A stretch of 64,000 bases of DNA from positions 1,824,957-1,888,956 of the forward strand of contig NZ_CM001436.1 in assembly GCF_000243255.1 (NCBI RefSeq), read 5' to 3'. The notes beneath the pieces were generated by a model. The model ran no database searches and was not told the DNA's origin. It saw only the letters and a program-made list of their open reading frames with translations. The stretch's first letter is position 1. Each line of letters opens with the position of its first letter. The position numbers were made by a program, and so were the translations under genes. This document shows, one piece after another, positions 12,132 through 20,053 of the stretch. Source of the stretch: Methanoplanus limicola DSM 2279. Lineage in GTDB: Archaea > Halobacteriota > Methanomicrobia > Methanomicrobiales > Methanomicrobiaceae.

Positions 12132-14057
12132 GTGGAATCAATAATATTTCTTATTCTCTTTCCGTTGTTTGCCGGATTATTAATGCTTGTCCTGCCAAAC
12201 AACGGGGTCAGGGATACAATTGTCAAAGCTGCGGCAGTTGTAACCTGCCTTGGGTCAATATATCTTCTTTTTGAATATTTTGGCCGTGGTCAGGTATTTT
12301 TTTCTATCGAAAGTGCGCTAATTGATCCGATAATAATTGCGGCTGAGGTTGCAATCGGAATTTTCATTATCGGCATCAGTGTGAAATATAAAAAATATCT
12401 CATTTCAGTGCTTGCAGCAGTGCAGCTTTTAATCATGGGATATACTGAAATTGTCTTTCAGCCGACGCATATGTCAGGTTATGATCTTTTTATTGATGAA
12501 TTTTCATTAATAATGGCACTGATTATAGGTATAATCGGAAGTCTGATCTGTGTCTATGCAACCGGATATATGAGAGACTATCAGAGCCATCATAAGGACA
12601 CACCTGACAACAGACCGCTGTTCTTCTTCCTGATGTTTCTTTTCCTTTCAGCAATGTTTGGAATTGTCTTTTCAAACAATATCATGTGGCTTTTCCTCTT
12701 CTGGGAGATTACAACGCTTTGTTCTTTCCTGCTCATTGCATATGCAAGGGATGAGGTGTCATGGAAGAACGGTTTTTGGGCACTGCTGTTAAATACGGTT
12801 GGAGGTGTTGCATTTGCAGGGGCTATATTATTTGTTAATGCGTATTCCACCGGAAATGACATTTATCTTAATGAACTTCTAAAGGCAAGCCCTGGAGTGG
12901 CACTTGTTGCAGCAGGGTTTATAGGATTTGCCGGGCTTACCAAGTCTGCCCAGTTGCCTTTTTCATCATGGCTTGTTGGCGCAATGGTTGCACCAACTCC
13001 AGTCTCAGCGCTTCTGCATTCAAGCACGATGGTTAAGGCAGGTGTATATGTAATTGTCAGGTTTGCACCTGTTTTTGAGGGAAATCTGGTTGGAATTGCA
13101 TTTGCTGTTATTGGTGCGCTTACATTTCTTGTCGCATCCGGAATTGCCATCAGCCAGAGTAATGCAAAGAAGGTTCTTGCATATTCAACAATTGCAAATC
13201 TTGGACTGGTCGTTGCATGTGCAGGAATCGGTACTGAAGAGGCTGTATGGGCAGCAATACTGCTGATAATATTCCATGCGGTTGCCAAATCACTACTCTT
13301 CCTGGCTGTAGGATCTGTTGAGCACAAGAAGCATTCAAGGGATATTGAGGATATGGGCGGACTTATCGCAACAATGCCAAAGATTGCGCTCATGATGCTC
13401 ATTGGAATGGCCGGTATGTTCCTTGCACCGTTTGGTATGCTTATCTCAAAATGGGCATCCATTCATGCATTTGTCAACGCTATGCCGCCATTCGGAATGC
13501 TGCTGATAGCAATTATTGCTTATGGAAGCGGAATGACAGTCTTTTTCTGGACTAAATGGATGGGAAGACTGATTGAAGTGAAATCTGAGAGAAATCCGAT
13601 TGAAAAGGAAGCTTCAGGTGCGGAGATGGCAGCAATATACTCCCTTGGCGGTCTGACAGTTTTTGCATGCCTTTTGTTCCCGTTAATATCGTCAACTATG
13701 ATTGAGCCTTATATCAACACAGTTTATAATACGGCTTCGCACCTGCTCAGCCTGAACAATATGCTGATCATGCTTATGATGGTGGTTCTTGTAATACTCC
13801 TGCCACTGAGTCTCTCCCACTTTGCAAAGGGCAGGACGCTTAAACCACAGTATATGGGTGCAAGAGCAACCGGAGATGATCTCAGATTCCTTGGCAGTAT
13901 GGGTGTTATGAAGGAGACTGAATTCTCAAATTATTATTTTGAGGATATTTTCGGAGAGGAAAAACTCAATAGAATAGGCAATCTGATGACTATTGTCCTT
14001 CTTGTTGTTCTGTTCATTCTGATATCCTTCTTTATACCTCTGGAGGTGGTAATGTGA
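12132..14057 (+). CDS. echA: Ech hydrogenase subunit A (NuoL/Mrp-type ion pump)
   Basis: 641 residues, almost wholly hydrophobic with at least 14 predicted membrane helices. It is the largest membrane subunit of the energy-converting hydrogenase and is related to NuoL/ND5 and Mrp antiporters. Family landmarks are the helix-8 region TKSAQLPFSSWLVGAMVAPT and PVSALLHSSTMVKAGVY, with the conserved Lys and His. It translocates H+ or Na+ while ferredoxin and H2 exchange electrons. The start is GTG with GAGGG upstream. Its stop overlaps the GTG start of echB. The length matches EchA of Methanosarcina-type complexes. Confidence 0.93.
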   Translation: MESIIFLILFPLFAGLLMLVLPNNGVRDTIVKAAAVVTCLGSIYLLFEYFGRGQVFFSIESALIDPIIIAAEVAIGIFIIGISVKYKKYLISVLAAVQLLIMGYTEIVFQPTHMSGYDLFIDEFSLIMALIIGIIGSLICVYATGYMRDYQSHHKDTPDNRPLFFFLMFLFLSAMFGIVFSNNIMWLFLFWEITTLCSFLLIAYARDEVSWKNGFWALLLNTVGGVAFAGAILFVNAYSTGNDIYLNELLKASPGVALVAAGFIGFAGLTKSAQLPFSSWLVGAMVAPTPVSALLHSSTMVKAGVYVIVRFAPVFEGNLVGIAFAVIGALTFLVASGIAISQSNAKKVLAYSTIANLGLVVACAGIGTEEAVWAAILLIIFHAVAKSLLFLAVGSVEHKKHSRDIEDMGGLIATMPKIALMMLIGMAGMFLAPFGMLISKWASIHAFVNAMPPFGMLLIAIIAYGSGMTVFFWTKWMGRLIEVKSERNPIEKEASGAEMAAIYSLGGLTVFACLLFPLISSTMIEPYINTVYNTASHLLSLNNMLIMLMMVVLVILLPLSLSHFAKGRTLKPQYMGARATGDDLRFLGSMGVMKETEFSNYYFEDIFGEEKLNRIGNLMTIVLLVVLFILISFFIPLEVVM

Positions 14058-14929
14058 GCCTCACTCAGTTTATATTTGATAATCCGTGGATTGGCATTCT
14101 GCTGTTCATTGTACTCTCACCTTTTGTCGGAGGTATCATATTCGGACTTGACAGAATAATAACTGCAAGAATGCAGGGCAGAGTAGGGCCGCCTGTGCTT
14201 CAGCCCATATACGATATTCTCAAGCTTTTTGAGAAAGAGAAGATGGTTGTGCATGAATCACAGAATTTCTGGATATTTGGTTATCTTGTATTCATCATTA
14301 TTACTGGTGCGCTCTTCTTTGCCGGAAGCGACATTCTTCTGGTGATATTTGCGCTCACCCTGGCCCATGTATTCCTGATACTTGGTGCGTTCTCGTCCGG
14401 ATCTCCATATGCACATATAGGTGCCGAGCGTGAACTGATTCAGCTTATGGCTGTTGAGCCTATGATCATCATCGCGGCTGTCGGATTTTATGAAGTCACA
14501 AAATCGTTCAACACATCTGATATCCTGACTTTCGCAGATCCGCTGATTCTGACACTTCCGGGTATATTCATCGGATGCATCTATATCCTGACAGTAAAGC
14601 TGAGGAAATCTCCGTTTGATATTTCCACATCACATCATGCCCATCAGGAGCTTGTAAAAGGATTAAATACTGAATTTGCCGGGTCAACACTTGCAATGGT
14701 TGAGCTTGCCCATCTGTATGAAACGGTATTTCTCCTGGGTTTCCTGTTCCTCTTCTTTGGAATGGCTGCCCCGATAGTCGGAATTATCGTTATTGCAATA
14801 ATATATCTCTTAGAGATATTTGTTGACAATGCAACGGCAAGGGTGAAATGGGGCTTTATGTTTAAAAGCTGCTGGATTATCACTGCTGTGGCCGGAGTAC
14901 TGAACCTTATGGCTCTGTATATCATCTGA
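14054..14929 (+). CDS. echB: Ech hydrogenase subunit B (NuoH-like)
   Basis: 291 residues with about eight membrane helices, homologous to NuoH/ND1. The N-terminal motif RMQGRVGPPVLQPIYDILK is diagnostic of this family and lies at the interface with the hydrophilic arm. ERELIQLMAVEP and RKSPFDISTSHHAHQELV carry the conserved charged residues thought to form the start of the proton path. It starts with GTG 14054, four bases inside echA, with GGAGGTGGT at 14042-14050 as ribosome site. It anchors the EchC/EchE module to the membrane. Confidence 0.94.
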   Translation: MSLTQFIFDNPWIGILLFIVLSPFVGGIIFGLDRIITARMQGRVGPPVLQPIYDILKLFEKEKMVVHESQNFWIFGYLVFIIITGALFFAGSDILLVIFALTLAHVFLILGAFSSGSPYAHIGAERELIQLMAVEPMIIIAAVGFYEVTKSFNTSDILTFADPLILTLPGIFIGCIYILTVKLRKSPFDISTSHHAHQELVKGLNTEFAGSTLAMVELAHLYETVFLLGFLFLFFGMAAPIVGIIVIAIIYLLEIFVDNATARVKWGFMFKSCWIITAVAGVLNLMALYII

Positions 14930-14940
14930 GGTGAAGAGAT

Positions 14941-15381
14941 ATGGCATATATTACAAAATCCCCGTGGATAATACACTATGATGCATCGAGCTGTAATGGC
15001 TGTGACATTGAGGTACTTGCATGCCTGACACCTCTCTATGATATAGAGAGGTTTGGTATCATCAATACAGGAAATCCAAAGCATGCTGATGTTTTCCTGG
15101 TTACCGGTGGTGTAAACGAACAGAATAAGCCGGTTATAAAAAATATCTATGACCAGATGCCAAAACCAAACGTTGTTGTGGCAATCGGTGTCTGTGCACT
15201 CTCCGGAGGAGTGTTCCACGACTGCTATAATCTTGCCGGAGGTGTGGACAAACTGATTCCTGTGGATGTTTATGTCCCCGGATGTGCTGCCAGACCTGAG
15301 GCAATTATTGACGGTGTTGTGAAGGCTCTGGGTATTCTTGAGAAGAAGAAGGAAGATATGAAGAATGCAGGGGGGCAATAA
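14941..15381 (+). CDS. echC: Ech hydrogenase small subunit C (NuoB-like)
   Basis: 146 residues, the [NiFe]-hydrogenase small subunit of the group 4 type. It holds one proximal [4Fe-4S] cluster: SSCNGCDIE supplies two cysteines near residue 18, and IGVCALSGG and VPGCAARPEAI supply the other two. The family lacks the extra clusters of uptake-type small subunits. It contacts EchE, receiving electrons from the EchF ferredoxin path. The ribosome site GAGGTGA overlaps the echB stop. Confidence 0.94.
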   Translation: MAYITKSPWIIHYDASSCNGCDIEVLACLTPLYDIERFGIINTGNPKHADVFLVTGGVNEQNKPVIKNIYDQMPKPNVVVAIGVCALSGGVFHDCYNLAGGVDKLIPVDVYVPGCAARPEAIIDGVVKALGILEKKKEDMKNAGGQ

Positions 15382-15382
15382 G

Positions 15383-15781
15383 ATGACGATTGAAGATCAG
15401 TTATTGAGAGATATTTCAGTAGAGGAACTTCCGGGTGAGGTGAAGAAGAAGTCTGATGACGGCTATCGCCTTGTCCAGATTGGCTGTACAAAGATAGATG
15501 ATATTTTTGAGATTAATTACTCCTTTGAAAAGGATTACAGGTTTGAAAACCTGAGAATTACAATATCAGGAGATACTGTTGTTCCAAGTATTTCAGATTC
15601 TTACTGGGGTTCTTTCATCTATGAAAATGAGATGCATGATCTCTATGATATAAAAGTTAAAGGTATGAATGTTGACTTTAACGGCTATCTCTTTAAGACC
15701 AGTATTCCTCATCCTTTCAATGATAATATTACAGTGAAAAAAGTTCCTTCAAAGAAGAAAAATAACGGAGGCGGAGAATAA
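15383..15781 (+). CDS. echD: Ech hydrogenase subunit D (NuoC-like)
   Basis: 132 residues, soluble, weakly related to NuoC. No metal-binding cysteines are conserved. The protein has alternating hydrophobic/charged beta-strand segments and ends in a lysine-rich tail (KKVPSKKKNNGG). Identification relies mostly on its size and its place between echC and echE. An in-frame ATG at 15365 lies inside echC, whereas AGGGGGG at 15369-15375 is well spaced for ATG 15383. The stop overlaps the echE start (TAATG). Confidence 0.88.
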   Translation: MTIEDQLLRDISVEELPGEVKKKSDDGYRLVQIGCTKIDDIFEINYSFEKDYRFENLRITISGDTVVPSISDSYWGSFIYENEMHDLYDIKVKGMNVDFNGYLFKTSIPHPFNDNITVKKVPSKKKNNGGGE

Positions 15782-16860
15782 TGGGAAGAAGAACGGTTGT
15801 ACCATTCGGGCCGCAGCATCCTGTGCTTCCTGAACCTATTCATCTTGATCTTGTGATTGAGGATGAGAAGGTTATTGAGGCTGTGCCTTCGATAGGATAT
15901 GTTCACAGGGGTCTTGAAAAGCTTGTTGAGACGAGGGAATATAAGGATTATGTATATATCGCAGAGAGGATCTGCGGGATATGCAGTTTTATTCACAGTC
16001 TTGCTTTCTGTCAGGGTATTGAGAATATTATGGGCGTTGAGGTTCCGGAAAGGGCACATTATCTGAGAACTATCTGGTCCGAGTATTCAAGGATGCACAG
16101 CCATCTTCTCTGGATGGGTCTTTTTGCCGATGCAATGGGCTTTGAGAACCTCTTTATGGAGGCCTGGAGAATACGTGAACAGGTTCTTGATGAAATGGAG
16201 GAGACAACCGGCGGAAGGGTCATTCAGGGTTCATGTAAAGTGGGCGGTGTAAGAAGAGACATCTCTGCTGAAAAATTAAAGGAGATGTCATCAAATCTTG
16301 ACAGGATTTCAGCTCAGGTTACTGAGATGAATCATATTTTCTTTGATGACAGTACTGTCATTCACAGAACCAGAGGAGTTGGCTATCTCTCTAAGGATGA
16401 TGCATATAAACTCGGAGCCTGTGGTCCTACTGCAAGAGGTTGTGGTGTTGCAATTGATATCCGTCAGACCGGATATGCGGCATACCCGGAACTTGACTTT
16501 AAACCCGTTGTTGAGAATGACGGAGACTGCTATTCCAGATGTATGGTGCGTGCAAAGGAGGTTGTCCAGTCAGCAGATCTGATCCAGCAGGCGATTGCCA
16601 AAATACCTGACGGAGACATTGATGTAAAGGTTAAGGGCAATCCTGATGGTGAGTACTTCTCAAGGGTTGAACAGCCAAGGGGAGAATGTATCCATTATCT
16701 GAAAGGCAACGGCACAAAATATCTTGTCAGGGAGCGTGTCAGAACACCTACGCTTACAAACATTCCTCCGCTTGTGAAGATGCTTGCCGGATGTGAGATG
16801 GCTGATGTTCCTGTAATTGTCCTTACAATCGATCCATGTATCGGTTGCGCGGAGAGGTGA
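15781..16860 (+). CDS. echE: Ech hydrogenase large subunit E, [NiFe] catalytic
   Basis: 359 residues. It binds the NiFe centre through four cysteines: RICGIC (Cys65, Cys68) and DPCIGC (Cys353, Cys356). All are present, so the enzyme should be catalytically competent as a hydrogenase rather than a degenerate complex I-type NuoD. GPQHPVLPEP and SIGYVHRGLEKL are shared group 4/NuoD motifs. The protein ends just three residues after the last cysteine (AER), so there is no C-terminal extension for an endoprotease to remove. It reduces protons with ferredoxin electrons or the reverse. Confidence 0.96.
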   Translation: MGRRTVVPFGPQHPVLPEPIHLDLVIEDEKVIEAVPSIGYVHRGLEKLVETREYKDYVYIAERICGICSFIHSLAFCQGIENIMGVEVPERAHYLRTIWSEYSRMHSHLLWMGLFADAMGFENLFMEAWRIREQVLDEMEETTGGRVIQGSCKVGGVRRDISAEKLKEMSSNLDRISAQVTEMNHIFFDDSTVIHRTRGVGYLSKDDAYKLGACGPTARGCGVAIDIRQTGYAAYPELDFKPVVENDGDCYSRCMVRAKEVVQSADLIQQAIAKIPDGDIDVKVKGNPDGEYFSRVEQPRGECIHYLKGNGTKYLVRERVRTPTLTNIPPLVKMLAGCEMADVPVIVLTIDPCIGCAER

Positions 16861-16866
16861 TATTTT

Positions 16867-17244
16867 ATGGCTAAAATCACCTTTACAATGGCAAAGAGGA
16901 TATTTAAATCACTCGCCGGCGGGCCTGCAACCCGAAGGTACCCTGCTGTACCGGCAAGGAGATATGAGGCGTCAAGGGGCCATATTGAAATTAATATTGA
17001 GGACTGCATCTATTGCGGGCTTTGCAGCCGGCACTGCCCTGCCAATGCCATTGAAGTATCCAAACAGGAGAGGACATGGCAGATTGACAGGGCAAGATGT
17101 ATAATCTGCAATTCATGTGCTGAGGCATGTCCTAAGGACTGTATATTTACCAGCAATGTCTATCATGAACCGGTAACTGATCCTTATCTTGTAGAGAAGA
17201 TACAGGGGCCTGAACCTGCGCCAAAGCCTGAGAAGAAGGAATAA
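16867..17244 (+). CDS. echF: Ech hydrogenase subunit F (2[4Fe-4S] ferredoxin type)
   Basis: 125 residues with two [4Fe-4S] motifs: CIYCGLCSRHCP near residue 46 and CIICNSCAEACP near 79. Both clusters are complete. It is the polyferredoxin-like subunit (NuoI-like) that passes electrons between soluble ferredoxin and EchC. The N-terminal part contains FPATRRYP-like conserved sequence (PATRRYPAVPARRY). The C-terminus is Lys/Pro-rich. It is the last gene of the ech operon and is followed by an oligo-T terminator. The SD GAGGTGA includes the echE stop codon. Confidence 0.95.
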   Translation: MAKITFTMAKRIFKSLAGGPATRRYPAVPARRYEASRGHIEINIEDCIYCGLCSRHCPANAIEVSKQERTWQIDRARCIICNSCAEACPKDCIFTSNVYHEPVTDPYLVEKIQGPEPAPKPEKKE

Positions 17245-17265
17245 TATTTAATAATTTAATAAATC

Positions 17266-17271
17266 TTTTTT
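17266..17271 (+). terminator. Oligo-T terminator after echF
   Basis: A run of six T followed by CTTATT lies 22 bases after the echF stop in an AT-rich context, as expected for an archaeal intrinsic terminator. Confidence 0.45.
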
Positions 17272-17326
17272 CTTATTACTACATTAACGCCATTTATTAA
17301 TCTGATTACGGCTATTATAGTAAATT

Positions 17327-18355
17327 ATGTTGCCGACAGTGAATGATAATTTCCTTCAGTACCAGGATATTATATGCAGGATTTTTAGTCCGGAATCAGT
17401 ATCTATGATTCTTAATTTTCCTGAAAGTCCCTCTGACGGCTTAAGCAGTCCATATATTGAAGAGTTCATCTCTGATAATATGTCAGCTAATGCAGACGAT
17501 CTTGCAGATTTTCTGATTCTTAAAAGAGATGATAATAAATATTCCCTGACTAAATTTGGTGCTGTTCTTAGATCTAAGTATTTATATCTGCTTTCTGAAC
17601 TTAATGGCAGAAGAAATAATTTATGCAGAGATGTCTCTTACGTGGATATTGGTCTTCTCTCCGGGTATTTACTATCCATCTATGATAGTGAAGATTCTGA
17701 CCAATTACAGAGAGGACTTATTCCGGCAGATGCGATTTCCAAACCCGGAAGAGATGAATTATTATATGATATCTATAACCTTGTCATCCTGATAATAAAA
17801 AATCCGGAATATTTTATGATTCATAATTATGAGAGTCTTCCTGATTTTGCTGTTGAAAATCTCGGCATGCTGCACAGCGCCGTTTTAATATGTGATCCGA
17901 CGGTAAATTACAGGCAGAAGATGGAATTTTACCATGAATTATTAAGAAAGGCTGATCATATACATGGCATTTCAACATGGGGAACGGGGGAGATCGGAAC
18001 TACAATGATTGACTGCCTTAAATCCGGTGCTGAAATAGAACTGGTTATATCCGGAGAAATGGCTTTAAAGCTTATAGAACCTCCTTATTTCAATAATATT
18101 GATGAGTACCGGTATTTTGAAAACCTGAAGTTTTTTGTCACTGATGAGATCATTCCTGTCGGTCTTACGGTAACTGACAAAAAACTGTCCCTGGGATTTT
18201 ACCTAAATGACAAAAGAACATATGATTCAATTCATGACTTCATCTGTGGGTCCTGTTCCTGCCTTAGATGGGGCGAGGAGTTATTTTCATATTATAAAGA
18301 AAGATCTGCTGATTTTGAGGAATATCTGGCTATTAAGGTATTTCTGAAAGGTTAA
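17327..18355 (+). CDS. FilR1-type winged-helix transcriptional regulator
   Basis: 342 residues. The N-terminal ~85 residues form a divergent winged-helix DNA-binding region (LADFLILKRDDNKYSLTKFG, then VLRSKYLYLL). The C-terminal half matches the FilR1/DUF1724 effector domain common in methanogens: ADHIHGISTWGTGEIGTTMI, LKSGAEIELVISGEMALKLI, LSLGFYLNDKRTYDSIHDFI and WGEELFSYYKERSADFEEYL. Such proteins are abundant paralogous regulators; the first studied member controls filament formation and methanogenesis genes in Methanosaeta. It lies downstream of ech but after a terminator, so regulation of ech is only a possibility. It is followed by a seven-T run. Confidence 0.75.
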   Translation: MLPTVNDNFLQYQDIICRIFSPESVSMILNFPESPSDGLSSPYIEEFISDNMSANADDLADFLILKRDDNKYSLTKFGAVLRSKYLYLLSELNGRRNNLCRDVSYVDIGLLSGYLLSIYDSEDSDQLQRGLIPADAISKPGRDELLYDIYNLVILIIKNPEYFMIHNYESLPDFAVENLGMLHSAVLICDPTVNYRQKMEFYHELLRKADHIHGISTWGTGEIGTTMIDCLKSGAEIELVISGEMALKLIEPPYFNNIDEYRYFENLKFFVTDEIIPVGLTVTDKKLSLGFYLNDKRTYDSIHDFICGSCSCLRWGEELFSYYKERSADFEEYLAIKVFLKG

Positions 18356-18392
18356 ATCTCTGAGATGTCAGGTATGTAAATGCCATTTACTG

Positions 18393-18399
18393 TTTTTTT
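18393..18399 (+). terminator. Oligo-T terminator after the FilR1-type gene
   Basis: Seven consecutive T residues 37 bases after the stop codon, between two co-oriented genes. Confidence 0.4.
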
Positions 18400-18443
18400 C
18401 TTATAACGAAGTTCTCTTCATATATGCCTGCCATAGTAAAAAT

Positions 18444-19430
18444 ATGGAGGTCACTATTCTTGGTACTGAATCGCTTGGGGTTCGTGGGCTTTGCTGTCGG
18501 ATTAAAACCGGTGACCGGTGTATTCTGATTGATCCGGGTGTTGCCCTGGGTTATCTCCGGCACGGCCTTCTTCCCCATCCATGTCAGGTAGCAGTCGGTG
18601 ATGCGGTCAGGAAGCGGATTATTGAAGCCTGTTCTGAGGCTACCGATATTGTAATCAGTCACTACCACGGTGATCACCTGCCCCTTGCTGATGCAAATCC
18701 ATATCAGATCCCTTTGCAGGACATTAAATTTCGTGTGGGTGCTAAGTTCTGGTGTAAAGGACCTGATGGTTGTTCAACTGTTTCACTAAGGAGGCGGCTG
18801 GATCTCATTGCTTATATTGGAAAGGACGATCTGCCGGCGGCTGAAGGCAGTGGTGATGCTGTTGTGCAGTGTTCACTGCCGGTTCCGCATGGAATTTCCG
18901 GCAGCCATCCTGGAACAGTAATTATGACTAAGATTAGAGATGTTTCTGATGGGGGGAAATCATTTCTTCATGCTTCTGATATTCAGTTGTTAAACAGGGA
19001 ATCTGTTGATGTTATCCGGAATTTTGAACCGGATGTTGTTTTTGCATCCGGGCCGCCTTTATATCTCGGTCGGCTCTCTGTTGAGGACAGAAATTTTGCA
19101 TGGAAGAATGCTGTTTCAATAGCTGAAATTCCGTCAGTTAAAATTTTCATTCTTGATCACCATCTGCTTCGTTCACATGAAGGTTTTAAGTGGCTAAAGG
19201 CTCTCTTCGCAGAAACTGATGGTATAACTGTTTCAGCCGCAGATTTCATGAAACGAAAACCACTCTCTTTTGAGGCAGATCGTGATGAGCTGTACAGCCG
19301 GTTTAAGGTGCCTGAGAGATGGCATTCTGATTATGCCAGAGGTGATGTCGGTTTTATGGATTTTATTCATCAGTGTAAACTGGAGAATGATCTGGGGAGC
19401 CTAAAGGAGATCAGGGGTATTGAAATCTGA
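18444..19430 (+). CDS. UPF0282-type metallo-beta-lactamase-fold hydrolase
   Basis: 328 residues. The metal-binding motif SHYHGDHLPLAD (HxHxDH) near residue 72 and the following LHASDIQLL and LDHHLLRSHEGFKW blocks define an archaeal family of metallo-beta-lactamase-fold proteins (UPF0282). The substrate is unknown. No obvious ribosome site precedes ATG 18444. A TTCTTATAAC box about 30 bases upstream makes a leaderless mRNA likely. The gene stands alone, between the regulator and the lipoprotein gene. Confidence 0.82.
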   Translation: MEVTILGTESLGVRGLCCRIKTGDRCILIDPGVALGYLRHGLLPHPCQVAVGDAVRKRIIEACSEATDIVISHYHGDHLPLADANPYQIPLQDIKFRVGAKFWCKGPDGCSTVSLRRRLDLIAYIGKDDLPAAEGSGDAVVQCSLPVPHGISGSHPGTVIMTKIRDVSDGGKSFLHASDIQLLNRESVDVIRNFEPDVVFASGPPLYLGRLSVEDRNFAWKNAVSIAEIPSVKIFILDHHLLRSHEGFKWLKALFAETDGITVSAADFMKRKPLSFEADRDELYSRFKVPERWHSDYARGDVGFMDFIHQCKLENDLGSLKEIRGIEI

Positions 19431-19513
19431 TTTATCCGGATGAATTTAAGGATAGGCATTCACTTTGCCGACATAATTTATAATATCAGTGACAATTATT
19501 TTTAAGGCTGAAG

Positions 19514-19972
19514 ATGATGAAAAAACTTATTTTTTTAATTGTTCTGGTTGCGATTGGATTAATTCTGTCTGCCGGATGCATTTATGAACGTGATATTCCG
19601 GGTCCATCGGAAAATGGTGAAGATTCTGAAGATCCATATGGTCTTGATTATATGAATAAGACTGTTGAGGTAGAAGTGGAAGATTCCGGTTATGAAGAGA
19701 GTTACAACACTATGGGTGGTGCCGGTATTCTTGATAAGGCTGAAGGGTATTACAATGAAGAATATGCCCGTGATGCGTATGTCAATCAGGTTACTGTGGT
19801 CAGTCCCGCTGGCACTGATTATTCAGATGAGGACGAGTATGATTACGCCATTGATAATTATGGTAAGACCGGTGGCAATCCTGTAGATGCTATTAAAAAT
19901 CCTGAAAATTATTCTGTTCAGGATAGCGGCACAGTAATTCTGAATACAGATTCAGGAGAGATAGATAACTGA
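19514..19972 (+). CDS. Small acidic lipoprotein
   Basis: 152 residues. It starts with a signal peptide MMKKLIFLIVLVAIGLIL followed by SAGC, a lipobox with Cys at about residue 22, so it should be lipid-anchored on the outer face of the membrane. The mature part is very acidic and low in complexity, rich in Asp, Glu, Tyr and Asn (EYNEEYARDAYVNQV, DYSDEDEYDYAID). No domain is recognised. Two adjacent ATG codons (19514, 19517) are possible starts. Confidence 0.7.
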   Translation: MMKKLIFLIVLVAIGLILSAGCIYERDIPGPSENGEDSEDPYGLDYMNKTVEVEVEDSGYEESYNTMGGAGILDKAEGYYNEEYARDAYVNQVTVVSPAGTDYSDEDEYDYAIDNYGKTGGNPVDAIKNPENYSVQDSGTVILNTDSGEIDN

Positions 19973-20053
19973 CCGGAATTAAAATACTGTGGTGGATCTG
20001 AAAGAGAGATCCACATCATTACTTTTACTTTACAGGCTAAGTTCTTCCGGAAA

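Noticed and set aside
12047-12274. 75-codon plus-strand frame
   Set aside because: Overlaps the start of echA in another frame and is AT-rich noise.
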